DNA of 45,845 nt from NCBI GenBank assembly GCA_013359125.1, contig JABWCR010000024.1, positions 1 to 45,845 of the forward strand, in the 5' to 3' direction. This document shows, one piece after another, positions 1-8,211 of this stretch. This DNA comes from Armatimonadota bacterium. GTDB lineage: Bacteria > Armatimonadota > Fimbriimonadia > Fimbriimonadales > GBS-DC. The notes beneath the pieces were generated by a model, which saw nothing but the letters and a program-made list of their open reading frames with translations, made no database searches and was not told where the DNA came from. The position numbers and the translations under genes are program-made. Numbering within the stretch: the stretch's first letter is position 1; each line of letters starts with the position of its first letter.

Positions 1-2
1 CT

Positions 3-290
3 TCGGCCGGAGACACCGGAACCACCGCCGGCGCGCCCGCGGCGACGAAGGCACTCCCGCGCCGGTTCCATGGCACGGTCCAGCTCGATCCGGCGCGCGT
101 CGGTCGCGACGCCAGCCGCATCGCCGACGAGGTGATCGCGCATCTCGCCGGCCAGGTGGGTGCCGAGGTCACAGTTACCCTCGAGGTCGAAGCGACGTTG
201 CCTGACGGGGCCTCGGATCAGATCGTCCGCACGGTGACCGAAAACAGTCGGACGCTCAAGTTCACGAGTCATGGGTTTGAGCACGAGTAA
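3..290 (+). CDS. DUF499-type (Swt1/anti-phage-associated) ATPase, C-terminal fragment
   Basis: The 95 visible codons (frame starting at base 3, TAA at 288-290) form the end of a protein whose beginning lies outside the window. The end has the pattern [10 protein letters not shown]...[12 protein letters not shown]...VTVTLEV...ARTLKF-like (here [12 protein letters not shown]), which I recognise from the C-terminus of DUF499-type AAA ATPases found in phage-defence loci together with DUF1156 methylases, DUF3780 proteins and helicases. A Pro/Ala/Thr-rich linker (about residues 1-20 of the visible part) precedes the domain. Whether the whole gene is intact cannot be seen. The next sequence is an HsdR fragment rather than an expected partner gene, so the locus has probably been rearranged. 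Recognition is from memory of the family. Confidence 0.7.
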   Translation, partial: SAGDTGTTAGAPAATKALPRRFHGTVQLDPARVGRDASRIADEVIAHLAGQVGAEVTVTLEVEATLPDGASDQIVRTVTENSRTLKFTSHGFEHE

Positions 291-670
291 GCGCCCCCGA
301 TGAAGCCCACCGCAGTCAGTACGACTTTGTCGACGGCTATGCCCGGCACATGCGCGACGCCCTGCCCAACGCCTCGTTCATTGGCTTTACCGGCACGCCG
401 ATTGAGCGCGCCGACGCCAACACCCGATCCGTATTCGGCGACCACATCAGCATTTACGACATCCGCAGTTCCTCTCGGCTGTTCACTCCCGTGTTCCTGG
501 GAAGGAACTGGTCGGCTGAATTGTCTAGCCCAGAGTATAGATTTCTTGACTCCGACGTAAAAGGCAACGTAACGCAGCTCTCAAAAGGCGAATTGCTCCT
601 ATCTCACGCCGTGTACCACCAACCAATCAAAATCAACTTCCCAATGCCAATATACAAACAATCTCGGTAA
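281..670 (+). pseudogene. hsdR remnant (type I restriction subunit R), decayed
   Basis: The frame open from 281 to 670 reads [10 protein letters not shown] beginning at base 299, then [20 protein letters not shown] and [16 protein letters not shown]. These are the DEAH box and following motif region of type I restriction translocase subunits (HsdR). Similarity stops at about base 463. The remaining roughly 65 codons are unrecognised and less GC-rich. The normal family protein is near 1000 residues; only about 55 are left, with no N-terminal nuclease, no Walker A and no proper start codon (the first ATG, at 350, is inside the motif region). The fragment begins 9 bases after the stop of the DUF499 gene, which suggests a deletion joined two defence genes. 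It should be non-functional. Confidence 0.75.
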
Positions 671-939
671 GTAATTGAGTGTGGCTAGGCACACTCGGCA
701 GAGCAACGAGCGCCCATGCGCACCTAGCAGACCCACTAAACATCGATTGACCAACCTGTTGCTTGTCATGGGCCGGCGCCAGTAGACGTTGACATGTAGC
801 GCTGGAGGTTAAATACAAGAATTGCAACGGCTTACAAGAGGGCTTTAGGGTCGGTTCAACGTCGGTTAAGGGTCGGTGGCGCGTCGGCAGCGACCGATGC
901 GGAGGCGACATCGGTGCCGCGCTGAAACGACGGCGAAAG
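671..939. other. non-coding stretch upstream of the repeat element
   Basis: No convincing gene is seen on either strand. The segment around 850-890 repeats a GGGTCGGTT/CGTCGGTTAAGGGTCGG theme in a loose, irregular way. The overlapping open frames on both strands have repetitive, Arg/Pro-rich translations typical of shadow frames. Confidence 0.5.
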
Positions 940-984
940 GGTTTTGGACGGGTTTTGGACGGCCTTTGGACGGCCTTTGGAACG
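940..984. repeat. 11-bp tandem repeat, four units (left flank)
   Basis: Four units follow each other: GGTTTTGGACG at 940 and 951, GCCTTTGGACG at 962 and GCCTTTGGAACG at 973 (the last one base longer). The array runs directly into the left end of the two-hairpin element at 979-1040, whose outer sequence GGAACGCC overlaps the last unit. Confidence 0.8.
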
Positions 985-1040
985 CCACCTTTCCAGGTGG
1001 CATCCAAAGTCAATAGGGCCAGGCGGAAGCCTGGCGTTCC
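979..1040 (+). repeat. 62-bp two-hairpin repeat element, copy 1
   Basis: The element starts with GGAACGCC and ends with the inverse GGCGTTCC. Inside are two 7-bp stems with 4-nt loops: GCCACCT-ttcc-AGGTGGC (985-1002) and GCCAGGC-ggaa-GCCTGGC (1019-1036), separated by 16 nt. A second copy in the opposite orientation, also exactly 62 bp with the same 16-nt spacer, lies at 15025-15086. The layout resembles REP/BIME-type mobile palindromes or a very small MITE. No transposase gene is nearby. Confidence 0.85.
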
Positions 1041-1076
1041 AACGGCGTTCCAACGGCGTTCCACTGGCGTTCCGAC
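1033..1076. repeat. 11-bp tandem repeat, four units (right flank)
   Basis: Four consecutive 11-bp units: GGCGTTCCAAC at 1033 and 1044, GGCGTTCCACT at 1055 and GGCGTTCCGAC at 1066. The 8-bp core GGCGTTCC is the terminal sequence of the two-hairpin element, here repeated with variable 3-nt spacers. The second copy of the element, near 15014-15086, has only one extra unit, so the unit number varies between copies. Confidence 0.85.
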
Positions 1077-1111
1077 TAAACCACGCGCGCATCCCCGCCG
1101 ATAATGGGAGC

Positions 1112-1774
1112 ATGGCTACTATCGCTTTGGGAGCGCTCGCCCAAGCGCTTAGCGGAAAGGCCGGCAACGCGGTCTTCTATCGCACCAACGACCAGCTCCG
1201 CGTGCGCGATTACGCCATCCCGTTCGACCCCCAAACGCCGCTGCAGCTGGCCTCGCGCGAACGGTTTGCCCAAGCCAACTTCGTGTGGTCTTCCCTGTCG
1301 CCCGATCAGGCCGATGCGTGGCGGCAATATGCGCTCTCGCTGGGCGTGCGTCAGCCGGGTTCCACTGCCGTACGGTCGCCGCGCGCGCAGAACCTGTTCG
1401 TCGGCTTGGCGGCCAAGGTTCTGCAGATCGATCCCGTAGCGCCCGTGCCTGTCGATCCGCCGGACGCGCCCTTTTTTGGCGATGCGCTGTCGGTGTCGGC
1501 TTTGGGCGGCACGGAGATCACATTCGAGGCCAATGCCCCGAACGGCGAAGCCGCGCTGACGGAGCTTCTGATCCAACCGCTGGCTACCGGAGCGCGCGCG
1601 CCCCTCTCCAAAGCCTACCGCACGGCGGCCTTCGTCCGATTCGCACCCGGTTCGTTAGATTACGCGCTCCTGGCGCCGCCCGGCTGGTACGCGACCGCTT
1701 ACCGCTTCGTCTCCCCCGACACGGGCCAACAGACCGCCCTCGCACCGTGCGGGATTGTGAGGGTTGATACGTAA
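1112..1774 (+). CDS. unassigned 220-aa protein with a phage-structural-like N-terminal pattern
   Basis: The start chosen is the ATG at 1112. A GATAAT box ends 6 nt before it, and the frame upstream runs through the repeat element, so the longer open frame is not credible. The N-terminus reads GALAQALSGKAGNAVFYRTN, then DPQTPLQLASRERFAQANFVWSSL, then a Gln-rich SPDQADAWRQYAL segment. This build (GK-x-GN-x-V near the start, then NP/DP-x-TP-x-QLA-x-R and LSP-x-Q-x-AW) resembles small proteins I have seen in phage-like or DUF6266-type contexts, but I cannot assign a function. No signal peptide or membrane segment is visible. The second half is a Pro/Ala-rich beta-type sequence. Confidence 0.6.
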   Translation: MATIALGALAQALSGKAGNAVFYRTNDQLRVRDYAIPFDPQTPLQLASRERFAQANFVWSSLSPDQADAWRQYALSLGVRQPGSTAVRSPRAQNLFVGLAAKVLQIDPVAPVPVDPPDAPFFGDALSVSALGGTEITFEANAPNGEAALTELLIQPLATGARAPLSKAYRTAAFVRFAPGSLDYALLAPPGWYATAYRFVSPDTGQQTALAPCGIVRVDT

Positions 1775-1791
1775 CCTGCTCACGCTACAGG

Positions 1792-1797
1792 TAAAAT
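1792..1797 (+). promoter_or_regulatory. -10 box TAAAAT upstream of the helicase gene
   Basis: GGTAAAAT at 1790-1797 matches the G-TANNNT pattern seen before many genes here. It leaves a leader of about 50 nt before the ATG at 1853, so this transcript would not be leaderless. Confidence 0.4.
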
Positions 1798-1852
1798 AGA
1801 CTCGGACCTAGTTCGTGCGTTTAAGCAATGAACTTAGCAGTCCAACACATAT

Positions 1853-4492
1853 ATGGACGATGCTCTTCAGAACTGTTTAGAAAAGACCGGTTGGAACATC
1901 CGGGACGTGTTATCGCTTCCCGCAAAGCAAGCGTCGTATTTGCCGGTAGAGGGAATGGAGGTTTCTCGCCACACTCGACAACTATTGAATCAACTGCATC
2001 CAGGAGGACTATACAGGCACCAACGAATCGCAATCGAAGCGTTTGCCACTGGGCACAACGTTTGTTTAACTACCGGCACAGCATCCGGGAAGACAACGCT
2101 GTTCCAAGCAGCATTCATCGAGGAGTTGGCGAAATGTCGGGAAGCAAAGGCGCTAGCTATCTACCCGCTGAAAGCACTGGGCAACGAGCAAGAGCAACGA
2201 TGGCACAAAACTCTAAGCGAGTTTTTCCGTAATGGCTCATACGTCGGGCGAATAGACGGAAACGTCAAAGGCATTAAAAGAAGAATTGAAATCCTAAGAA
2301 AGAACGCTGTCGTCGTAGTAACCCCCGACATAATGCATGCATGGTTGCTGCCTAAAGTTAATTTGCCGCCTGTTCAAAGGTTTCTTAAAAAGCTTCGGCT
2401 AGTAGTAATAGACGAGGCTCATGACTATCGCGGCGTGTTTGGTTCGCAGTCTGCATTCTTGTTCCGCCGTTTGCGCCATCTTTGTGATCTGGCTGGGTCT
2501 GCTCCTCGGTTTGTTGCCGCTTCGGCGACTATTGCTGACCCAAAGGCACATCTTGAGCAACTAACGGGGTTAGACTTTGAAATTGTCGGCCAGGAAGTGG
2601 ACGGCGCGCCACAACACGCAAAACACCTTGTCTTTATAGAGAGATCAGATGGAGGCGACCTTCCCACGGTCGTACCGGAACTCTATGCGCGCATGGGCGA
2701 GCTAGGCCAAAGTTTTATTGCGTTTCACAATAGCCGTCGCCAGGTCGAACTGTTCGCCGGTATTGCAATGCGCAACAGACATGATCAAAGTCGGCGCTTT
2801 GACGCTTTGGACGACGAAAAGCCCGAGTGGGAGCATCAGTTCGATCACTTAGAAAACCATGACATATTGCCATATCGTTCAGGATACGAAGACCAAGATC
2901 GATCTCAAATCCAGCGTCGCCTGCAATCCGGAACATTGCGCGGCGTTGTTTCGACGAGCGCATTGGAACTTGGGATCGACATTCCAAGCCTGGCGAGAGG
3001 CGTTTTGTTCGGCGTTCCGAAAACTTCCACCAGTTTTTTGCAACGCATCGGCCGCGTAGGCCGGCACGCGGACAGCGAAATTCTTATTATCAACACCGGA
3101 TCGGCATATGATGAAGAGATTTTTGCAGACCCCAGGTTGTTGCTGGAGCGGCCAGCTGCCCAAGGAGCCATGTATCTTCAGAACCGCCAAATTCAGTACA
3201 TTCACGTTCTTTGCCTGGCGCGGATTGGTGGCGAACACGACACGGTTGTCTCCACGCAGGAAGGCGACTTTTCATCCTATGTGCAGTGGCCTGACGGTTT
3301 CCTAGAATTGGCCAAGGCTGAGCGCACCGGCCAAGTGCCTACCGATCTCCAGCAAATGAGTAGCGAAGCTGGAGCCGAGCCGCACCTTGTCTTTCCTCTT
3401 CGCGCAATTGATGCGCAATTTAGGGTTAAATTGAATCAAGGACCAGAGAACACACCGAAAGGCGAACTCTCGTTCGGTCAACTCATGCGGGAAGCTTATC
3501 CTGGAGCAGTGTATCGCTATACAGGTTCAACCTTCCGTGTCTATAAAGTTAATCGCAGGGAACGAGAGGTATTGGTACGCAAAGAAAGGAGCTATGTAAC
3601 TACAGCCTGTTTCCTACCTACTCTAGTCCTACCCAACCTAAATCCTGACCATGTGTTCTCTCACCGAGTTGCAGGCAAGTTGCAAATAGTCGAATCGGTC
3701 CTCCAGATCAAGGAGTGGATCTGCGGGTTCAAGGAGCAACGCGGGCCGAACTCTCTCGATTTTGTCTACCCTCTAGACGCAACCCTATGCGGCGTACACT
3801 ACGATCAGGATAATTTCCAACGCAACTACTTTACCTCGGGCTTTTGCCTGTTTCATCCTGCACTGGCTATAGACAAAGTTGAACGAGAGGCACTCGCAGA
3901 ACTTCTCTTGCAGTCGCTCCTAATCGAGGTGCCATTTGAACCCAGCGATCTTGATGCCGCCTCGGACAAACTCAGGTTGAATTGGCATGATCTAACCAAA
4001 GATACACCCTTCTTGAGCATTTACGATGCCAACTACGGCAGCCTCCGGCTCTCTTCTGCGCTCTGCGAGCCCGTAGTATTATCAAAGTCCATTCAACGGC
4101 TTCCGAAGTTCGCTGAAGCATTTTGTGAACGGGAGGTAACGGTCAAGGCCGCGAAGGCGCTTGCAAAAGATGCTGCAAACTTTCTCCGGCAGGCTATGAA
4201 TGTTGTTGATGCAACTCTACCAATCACTTCTGACGCGCCTGGAATGGTTCGCAAAGTGATTAAGCCGGGCTCGATTGGGTGTTGGATTGCGCACGACAAT
4301 ATGGACTTCAAAATCGAGCGTGTTTACTGGAACGCAAGCGAAGCAGACATCTACTATGAGACGACTTCTACAGTGACAGGTTCTAACAAGGCTCCCATAC
4401 GGGTAAAGGCTTCCAATGTCGTCGAGATTCCGGGCATCTCTGAGGTGGTCTATTTTGACTGCGATACCGGGCAACTTATCGAAAGCCTATAG
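1853..4492 (+). CDS. SF2 DNA helicase, MrfA/YprA-like with divergent DUF1998-type C-terminus
   Basis: 879 residues. The helicase core has Walker A GTASGKTT (residues 75-82), motif II DEAH (187-190), an ASATI motif near 224 and motif VI QRIGRVGR (397-404). The phrases STSALELGIDIPSLARG and FIAFHNSRRQVE are typical of the YprA/MrfA (Hrq1-like) branch. The C-terminal half contains a segment (YDANYGSLRLSSAL and the preceding FHPALAIDKVEREAL) that may match the DUF1998 region, but I see no four-cysteine zinc cluster as in MrfA. MrfA-type enzymes are 3'-5' helicases in DNA repair; relatives with DUF1998 (DrmA) act in DISARM phage defence. The gene is visibly less GC-rich than neighbouring genes and lies beside DUF499 and HsdR remnants, suggesting horizontal acquisition and a defence role (inference). 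The start at 1853 is uncertain; no clear ribosome-binding site is seen. Confidence 0.85.
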   Translation: MDDALQNCLEKTGWNIRDVLSLPAKQASYLPVEGMEVSRHTRQLLNQLHPGGLYRHQRIAIEAFATGHNVCLTTGTASGKTTLFQAAFIEELAKCREAKALAIYPLKALGNEQEQRWHKTLSEFFRNGSYVGRIDGNVKGIKRRIEILRKNAVVVVTPDIMHAWLLPKVNLPPVQRFLKKLRLVVIDEAHDYRGVFGSQSAFLFRRLRHLCDLAGSAPRFVAASATIADPKAHLEQLTGLDFEIVGQEVDGAPQHAKHLVFIERSDGGDLPTVVPELYARMGELGQSFIAFHNSRRQVELFAGIAMRNRHDQSRRFDALDDEKPEWEHQFDHLENHDILPYRSGYEDQDRSQIQRRLQSGTLRGVVSTSALELGIDIPSLARGVLFGVPKTSTSFLQRIGRVGRHADSEILIINTGSAYDEEIFADPRLLLERPAAQGAMYLQNRQIQYIHVLCLARIGGEHDTVVSTQEGDFSSYVQWPDGFLELAKAERTGQVPTDLQQMSSEAGAEPHLVFPLRAIDAQFRVKLNQGPENTPKGELSFGQLMREAYPGAVYRYTGSTFRVYKVNRREREVLVRKERSYVTTACFLPTLVLPNLNPDHVFSHRVAGKLQIVESVLQIKEWICGFKEQRGPNSLDFVYPLDATLCGVHYDQDNFQRNYFTSGFCLFHPALAIDKVEREALAELLLQSLLIEVPFEPSDLDAASDKLRLNWHDLTKDTPFLSIYDANYGSLRLSSALCEPVVLSKSIQRLPKFAEAFCEREVTVKAAKALAKDAANFLRQAMNVVDATLPITSDAPGMVRKVIKPGSIGCWIAHDNMDFKIERVYWNASEADIYYETTSTVTGSNKAPIRVKASNVVEIPGISEVVYFDCDTGQLIESL

Positions 4493-4516
4493 AATCGTTA
4501 CCCCGAGTGCGGCAGT

Positions 4517-4756
4517 ATGGCAGAATACCGCATGCTCAAGAAGAAATTTGACTGCGTCGAATTCATGCGCCAGGCGAGAGACGAGATCTCCAAAGCAATG
4601 GAGGGCATGACGCGCGAGCAGCAGATCGCGTGGTTGCGGGCTCAACCCATCACCGATCCCTATTTGCGCCGACTGATGGAGAGAGCCTACGCCAAGCAGG
4701 ACAAGGAGACCCAGGAGAAGAATCAACACACCGCCGACAAGCCCGCTAACCCATAG
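4517..4756 (+). CDS. small conserved hypothetical protein with FDCVEF motif
   Basis: 79 residues. The start is the ATG at 4517 or the internal ATG at 4532. It reads KKKFDCVEFMRQARDEISKA then MTREQQIAWLRAQ, and ends in a charged, Lys/Gln/Asn-rich tail. Short proteins with an F-D-C-V-E-(M/F) motif followed by an EE(L/I)AFW-like segment are familiar from many bacteria, sometimes near toxin-antitoxin genes, but no function is established to my knowledge. It follows the helicase by 24 nt in the same direction and could be cotranscribed. Base composition is closer to the host genes than to the helicase. Confidence 0.6.
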   Translation: MAEYRMLKKKFDCVEFMRQARDEISKAMEGMTREQQIAWLRAQPITDPYLRRLMERAYAKQDKETQEKNQHTADKPANP

Positions 4757-4789
4757 AAAAAAGCGGCACGGAGAACGTCCCCATGCCGC
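4757..4789 (-). terminator. intrinsic terminator of the metal-efflux operon
   Basis: On the minus strand the stem GCGGCA...TGCCGC (arms at 4763-4768 and 4784-4789) encloses a further GGA/TCC pairing and is followed by six T residues. It lies about 195 nt beyond the stop of the RND pump gene. On the plus strand the T-run is poor, so it serves mainly the minus-strand operon. Confidence 0.75.
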
Positions 4790-4911
4790 CCCTCCTTTAC
4801 TCAATGCAGACCGACTGCGCTGATCCTTATCTTGCCTGCGCCCATAGTCTAACCCGCGCCAAGTTAAGCCCGCGTTAACGCCAAAGCCTTAACCGAAACC
4901 TAACGCCGGAC

Positions 4912-4958
4912 GATCGGCAACGGCCAATCGGCGCTTCCCAACGGCGCCGCTGCCGATC
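4912..4958. repeat. inverted repeat between convergent genes
   Basis: The arms GATCGGCA (4912-4919) and TGCCGATC (4951-4958) are perfect inverses, with a smaller GGCGC/GCGCC pairing inside. It lies in the 226-nt gap between the 79-aa gene and the end of the pump gene. The rest of the gap (4790-4911) holds only repeated TTAAC/CTAAC-like words and no gene. Confidence 0.5.
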
Positions 4959-4983
4959 CAGCCGGCCGCAACGCGCCGATCGC

Positions 4984-7900
4984 TCACCGACCCCGCCGAA
5001 AACGACGAACCAGATCGTCCGCCAAGGTGTGCATGATCGGGATGTCCACCAGCGTCAGCGCCGTGCCCATAATCAGGCCGCCCACCACAGCCGTCGCCAA
5101 CGGCTGATACGCATCGGTGCCCATCTTAGGAAAAAACGCCACCGGAGCCAGCGCCGCGATCGTAACCGTAACCGTCATCAAAATCGGGCGCAATCGATCT
5201 GTGCAGCCCGCGATCACTGCTTCGTCGCGCGGCATCCCCTTCGCTCGCAATCCCATTATCAGGTCGATCATCAGGATCGCCGCCGTCAGGTCCATCCCCG
5301 TCAGCACAATAATCCCTAACAACGAAACCGTGCTGAACGACTGCGACATCAGATAAAGAAACATAAAAACGCCCGTCAGCTCCAATGGCAGGCTGAACAC
5401 CATCTGAATCGGTTGCAAAAATCCGCCGAACTGCGCCGCCAGCGCCAGGTACATTAGCAGGATCGCGATCAGAAACCCGATCATCATGCGGCGGAACGAA
5501 TCCATCATCTGCGTCATGTCGCCGCGGACTTCCATGCCGTACTCGCGCGGCGGCCAATTGATCTGGCTCATCGCCCGCATCATCACATCCATCGCCACAT
5601 CCATGGAGGGGCGCGGCGGCGCCTCCAGCTCCGCCGAGGGCGGCCGATAGTCGCCCTTTCGGTAGTAGCCCATCAGGCTCACAACGCGCCGAAGCCCGTC
5701 TCGCTCGATCATTGTGGGCGATGACGCCAGTTCGACCTCCGCAATCGATTTTAACGGGATCGAATGCCCCTCGGAGTTCGTCAGCAACAGATGCTCCAAG
5801 TCGTACGGATGCATCCGTTGCGACTCAGCGTAGCGAATCAGGACGGTCGTCTGGCGCCGGTCCGCAATGTCCGGAAAGCGATAAAACTCCATCCCATATC
5901 CGCCCTTGGTCGCATAAAACGCCTGATTCGCGATCTCCTCGGGCGAGAGGCCGAACTGTGCGGCGCGCGCCAGATCGACGTTCAATCGCCAGGTCGGCTT
6001 GCCCATCGTCCACGATGTGCCGGGCTGAAACAGATCGGGAACTTGATCTTTGGCAATGCGCAAACTCTCCTCGGCCAGCATGCTGGTCAATGCAAAGTCC
6101 GGTCCGTAGATCAATATCTGGATGGGTGCGGCGGCCGTCGCCATCACGTCCACGCCCATCTCCTTGATCTGCAATAGCCGGACGCCCGGAATAGTAGCCA
6201 CAGCCTCCTCTTGAATGGCATCGATCACCTGCCAAATGTCCTTTTGCCGTTCGTCCTTCGATGTCAGCGCGATCATCGCCGTGGCGCCGTTCTCGCGCAT
6301 GGCCGCATATCCGGTAAAGTAAGCGCCCTCGTAATAGCCCGGTCCGCCCTCCGCGCCAACCTCCCACGCAACGCTGCGAATCTCCGGGTGCTTCTGCACA
6401 ATCTGCTGAATGCGCCGCGTCGCCTCCTCCGTCGCCGCATAAGACGCGCCCGGCTGCATCTCCAATCGCAGATAGGCCTGGCTGATGTCGCCCAAGGGCA
6501 TCATCTCGCTGCCAATAAAGTAGTAGAAGACCACGCCCACCGCCAGCGTCGCCTGAATGCGCACAAGGTTGGCAAAGCGATGTTTCAGCAACCATCGGAT
6601 CAAACGGCCATAACCGCCTTCCATGCGGTCCAGCAGGCTCTGAAACGGTCCGATAACCCAGCGCTCGAACCGAGCCGGCCCCTCCGAAGCCCCCTCCAAA
6701 TAGCGCGCGGCCAGCGTCGCCGTCAGCGTCATCGACACCAAGAACGACGCCAACAGGCCAAATATTAGCGGCCAAACCAAGCCGATAAACATCTGCTCCA
6801 CAATCCCGCCCGCAAACAGCAACGGCACAAGCGCGATCACGATCATCAGCGTGCTAGCCGCCACCGATCGCCTCACTTCGCTGATGCCCTCTATCGTGGC
6901 CGTCTGGGCATCCTTTCCCATCTTCATGTGCCGCCGCACGGCGTGCAGGTCGATAATGGCGTCGTCCACCAATCGCCCGATGCTGAACAGCAGGCCGATC
7001 AGCGTGCTGGAATTGAGGCTCATTCCCATGGGCACAAGCGCCAGAATCGCCATCGCCATCGAGGTCGGAATCGCGGTCAGCGCGATCAGCGTCATGCGCC
7101 ACTCTGCCAAGAAGAGCCACACGACCAAACCGGCTAAGACGACCGCCAATGCCAGCTCGAACCAGAGATTCTTCAGCAACACGTCCACGAACTCGGCATT
7201 GTTATAGGCCGTGCGAAACTTTAGGCCAGGATAGTCGCCCTCGATCGCCGCCAGTTCCTTCGTTACTGCGGCAATGACCTGGGGCGAACTGGCCGACGGG
7301 TTCTGCAGCACGTTCAGCGCGATCGCCTGGTCGGTCTGCCACTTTCCATCCGCCTGCCATTGGTGAAAAAAAACGCTGCGCCGCTCGTCCACCGTGTCAA
7401 TCACATCGGCTACGTCGCGCAAAAAGACCGTTCGATCGCCGTCCGACCGGATGGGATACGCAGACAGTTCTTCTGCGGATCGCGCCAACAGATCCATCCG
7501 CACGACCTCTTCCCGGTCGCCTGTAGTCAATCGACCTGACGGGTTGGCACGGTTGATCGTGTCGATGGCTTGCTGCACATCGAGTATTGAAAGCCCGCGC
7601 GCCGCCAGCTTGTTGCGATCCACAATCGCCTGCATCTGCCGTCGATAACCGCCAAAAGCCGTTACCGCATGGATCTCCCCGCTCGTTCGCTTCAGTCGAT
7701 CCGCGATCTCGTTCTCGGCGACCTCCCGAATCCGCGCCGGCGTCCAACGCTCGTCGCCAGTTATCGAAAGCGTCAGCACGGGCAAGTTCAGCGGGTCGAT
7801 CTGGATCACCCATGACGGCTGCGCATTGGCCCCCTGCATCGGCAAATCGTCCTGCACAGCGGTCAACAGCGCCTGCACCTCGGTCAGTTTTCGCTGCATG

Positions 7901-8211
7901 TCCGCGCCGTAGGGAAACTCCAGCACAACAATGCTGTAGCCGTCCTGCGTGGTGCTGCGGATGTACCTCGCGCCCGAGATGGTCGTCATCCGCTGCTCGA
8001 TGGGCTTGGTGTAGTAGGTCTCCATCTCCTCCGCGCTCATTCCGGGCGAGCGCGTTACCACGCCAACCTGCGGGCTTTCGATATAAGGCATCATGCGCCG
8101 CGGCATATAGAGCGCGATCGCGACGACCGCCAGCGCAACCATCGCAACGTAGAACGAGAGCACCGCCGACGGATGCCGCACGCTCCACTCGACCAGGTTG
8201 AAGCCTCTCAA
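4984..8211 (-). CDS. RND efflux pump permease (HAE/CusA-like)
   Basis: 1075 residues, normal for the family. It is an inner-membrane proton-driven pump subunit of a tripartite exporter. The layout is typical: TM1 near residues 14-36, a large periplasmic porter domain, TM2-TM6 with the conserved GRLVDDAII containing Asp416-Asp417 (proton relay), a second periplasmic domain, and TM7-TM12 including the RLRPILMT motif. The usual GIVVNNAI segment in the second half is replaced by GMDLTAAIL, which is unusual. The gene overlaps the upstream adaptor gene by 4 nt (ATGA at 8208-8211), so the two are translationally coupled. The metal-related partners suggest copper or another heavy metal as substrate; the protein sequence alone would also fit a multidrug (HAE1) pump. 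No outer-membrane channel gene is in the operon. Confidence 0.9.
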   Translation of the reverse strand: MRGFNLVEWSVRHPSAVLSFYVAMVALAVVAIALYMPRRMMPYIESPQVGVVTRSPGMSAEEMETYYTKPIEQRMTTISGARYIRSTTQDGYSIVVLEFPYGADMQRKLTEVQALLTAVQDDLPMQGANAQPSWVIQIDPLNLPVLTLSITGDERWTPARIREVAENEIADRLKRTSGEIHAVTAFGGYRRQMQAIVDRNKLAARGLSILDVQQAIDTINRANPSGRLTTGDREEVVRMDLLARSAEELSAYPIRSDGDRTVFLRDVADVIDTVDERRSVFFHQWQADGKWQTDQAIALNVLQNPSASSPQVIAAVTKELAAIEGDYPGLKFRTAYNNAEFVDVLLKNLWFELALAVVLAGLVVWLFLAEWRMTLIALTAIPTSMAMAILALVPMGMSLNSSTLIGLLFSIGRLVDDAIIDLHAVRRHMKMGKDAQTATIEGISEVRRSVAASTLMIVIALVPLLFAGGIVEQMFIGLVWPLIFGLLASFLVSMTLTATLAARYLEGASEGPARFERWVIGPFQSLLDRMEGGYGRLIRWLLKHRFANLVRIQATLAVGVVFYYFIGSEMMPLGDISQAYLRLEMQPGASYAATEEATRRIQQIVQKHPEIRSVAWEVGAEGGPGYYEGAYFTGYAAMRENGATAMIALTSKDERQKDIWQVIDAIQEEAVATIPGVRLLQIKEMGVDVMATAAAPIQILIYGPDFALTSMLAEESLRIAKDQVPDLFQPGTSWTMGKPTWRLNVDLARAAQFGLSPEEIANQAFYATKGGYGMEFYRFPDIADRRQTTVLIRYAESQRMHPYDLEHLLLTNSEGHSIPLKSIAEVELASSPTMIERDGLRRVVSLMGYYRKGDYRPPSAELEAPPRPSMDVAMDVMMRAMSQINWPPREYGMEVRGDMTQMMDSFRRMMIGFLIAILLMYLALAAQFGGFLQPIQMVFSLPLELTGVFMFLYLMSQSFSTVSLLGIIVLTGMDLTAAILMIDLIMGLRAKGMPRDEAVIAGCTDRLRPILMTVTVTIAALAPVAFFPKMGTDAYQPLATAVVGGLIMGTALTLVDIPIMHTLADDLVRRFRRGR

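Noticed and set aside
944-1111. Upstream extension of the 220-aa gene through the repeat element
   Set aside because: The translation is simply repetitive DNA, and a GATAAT box ends 6 nt before the ATG at 1112.
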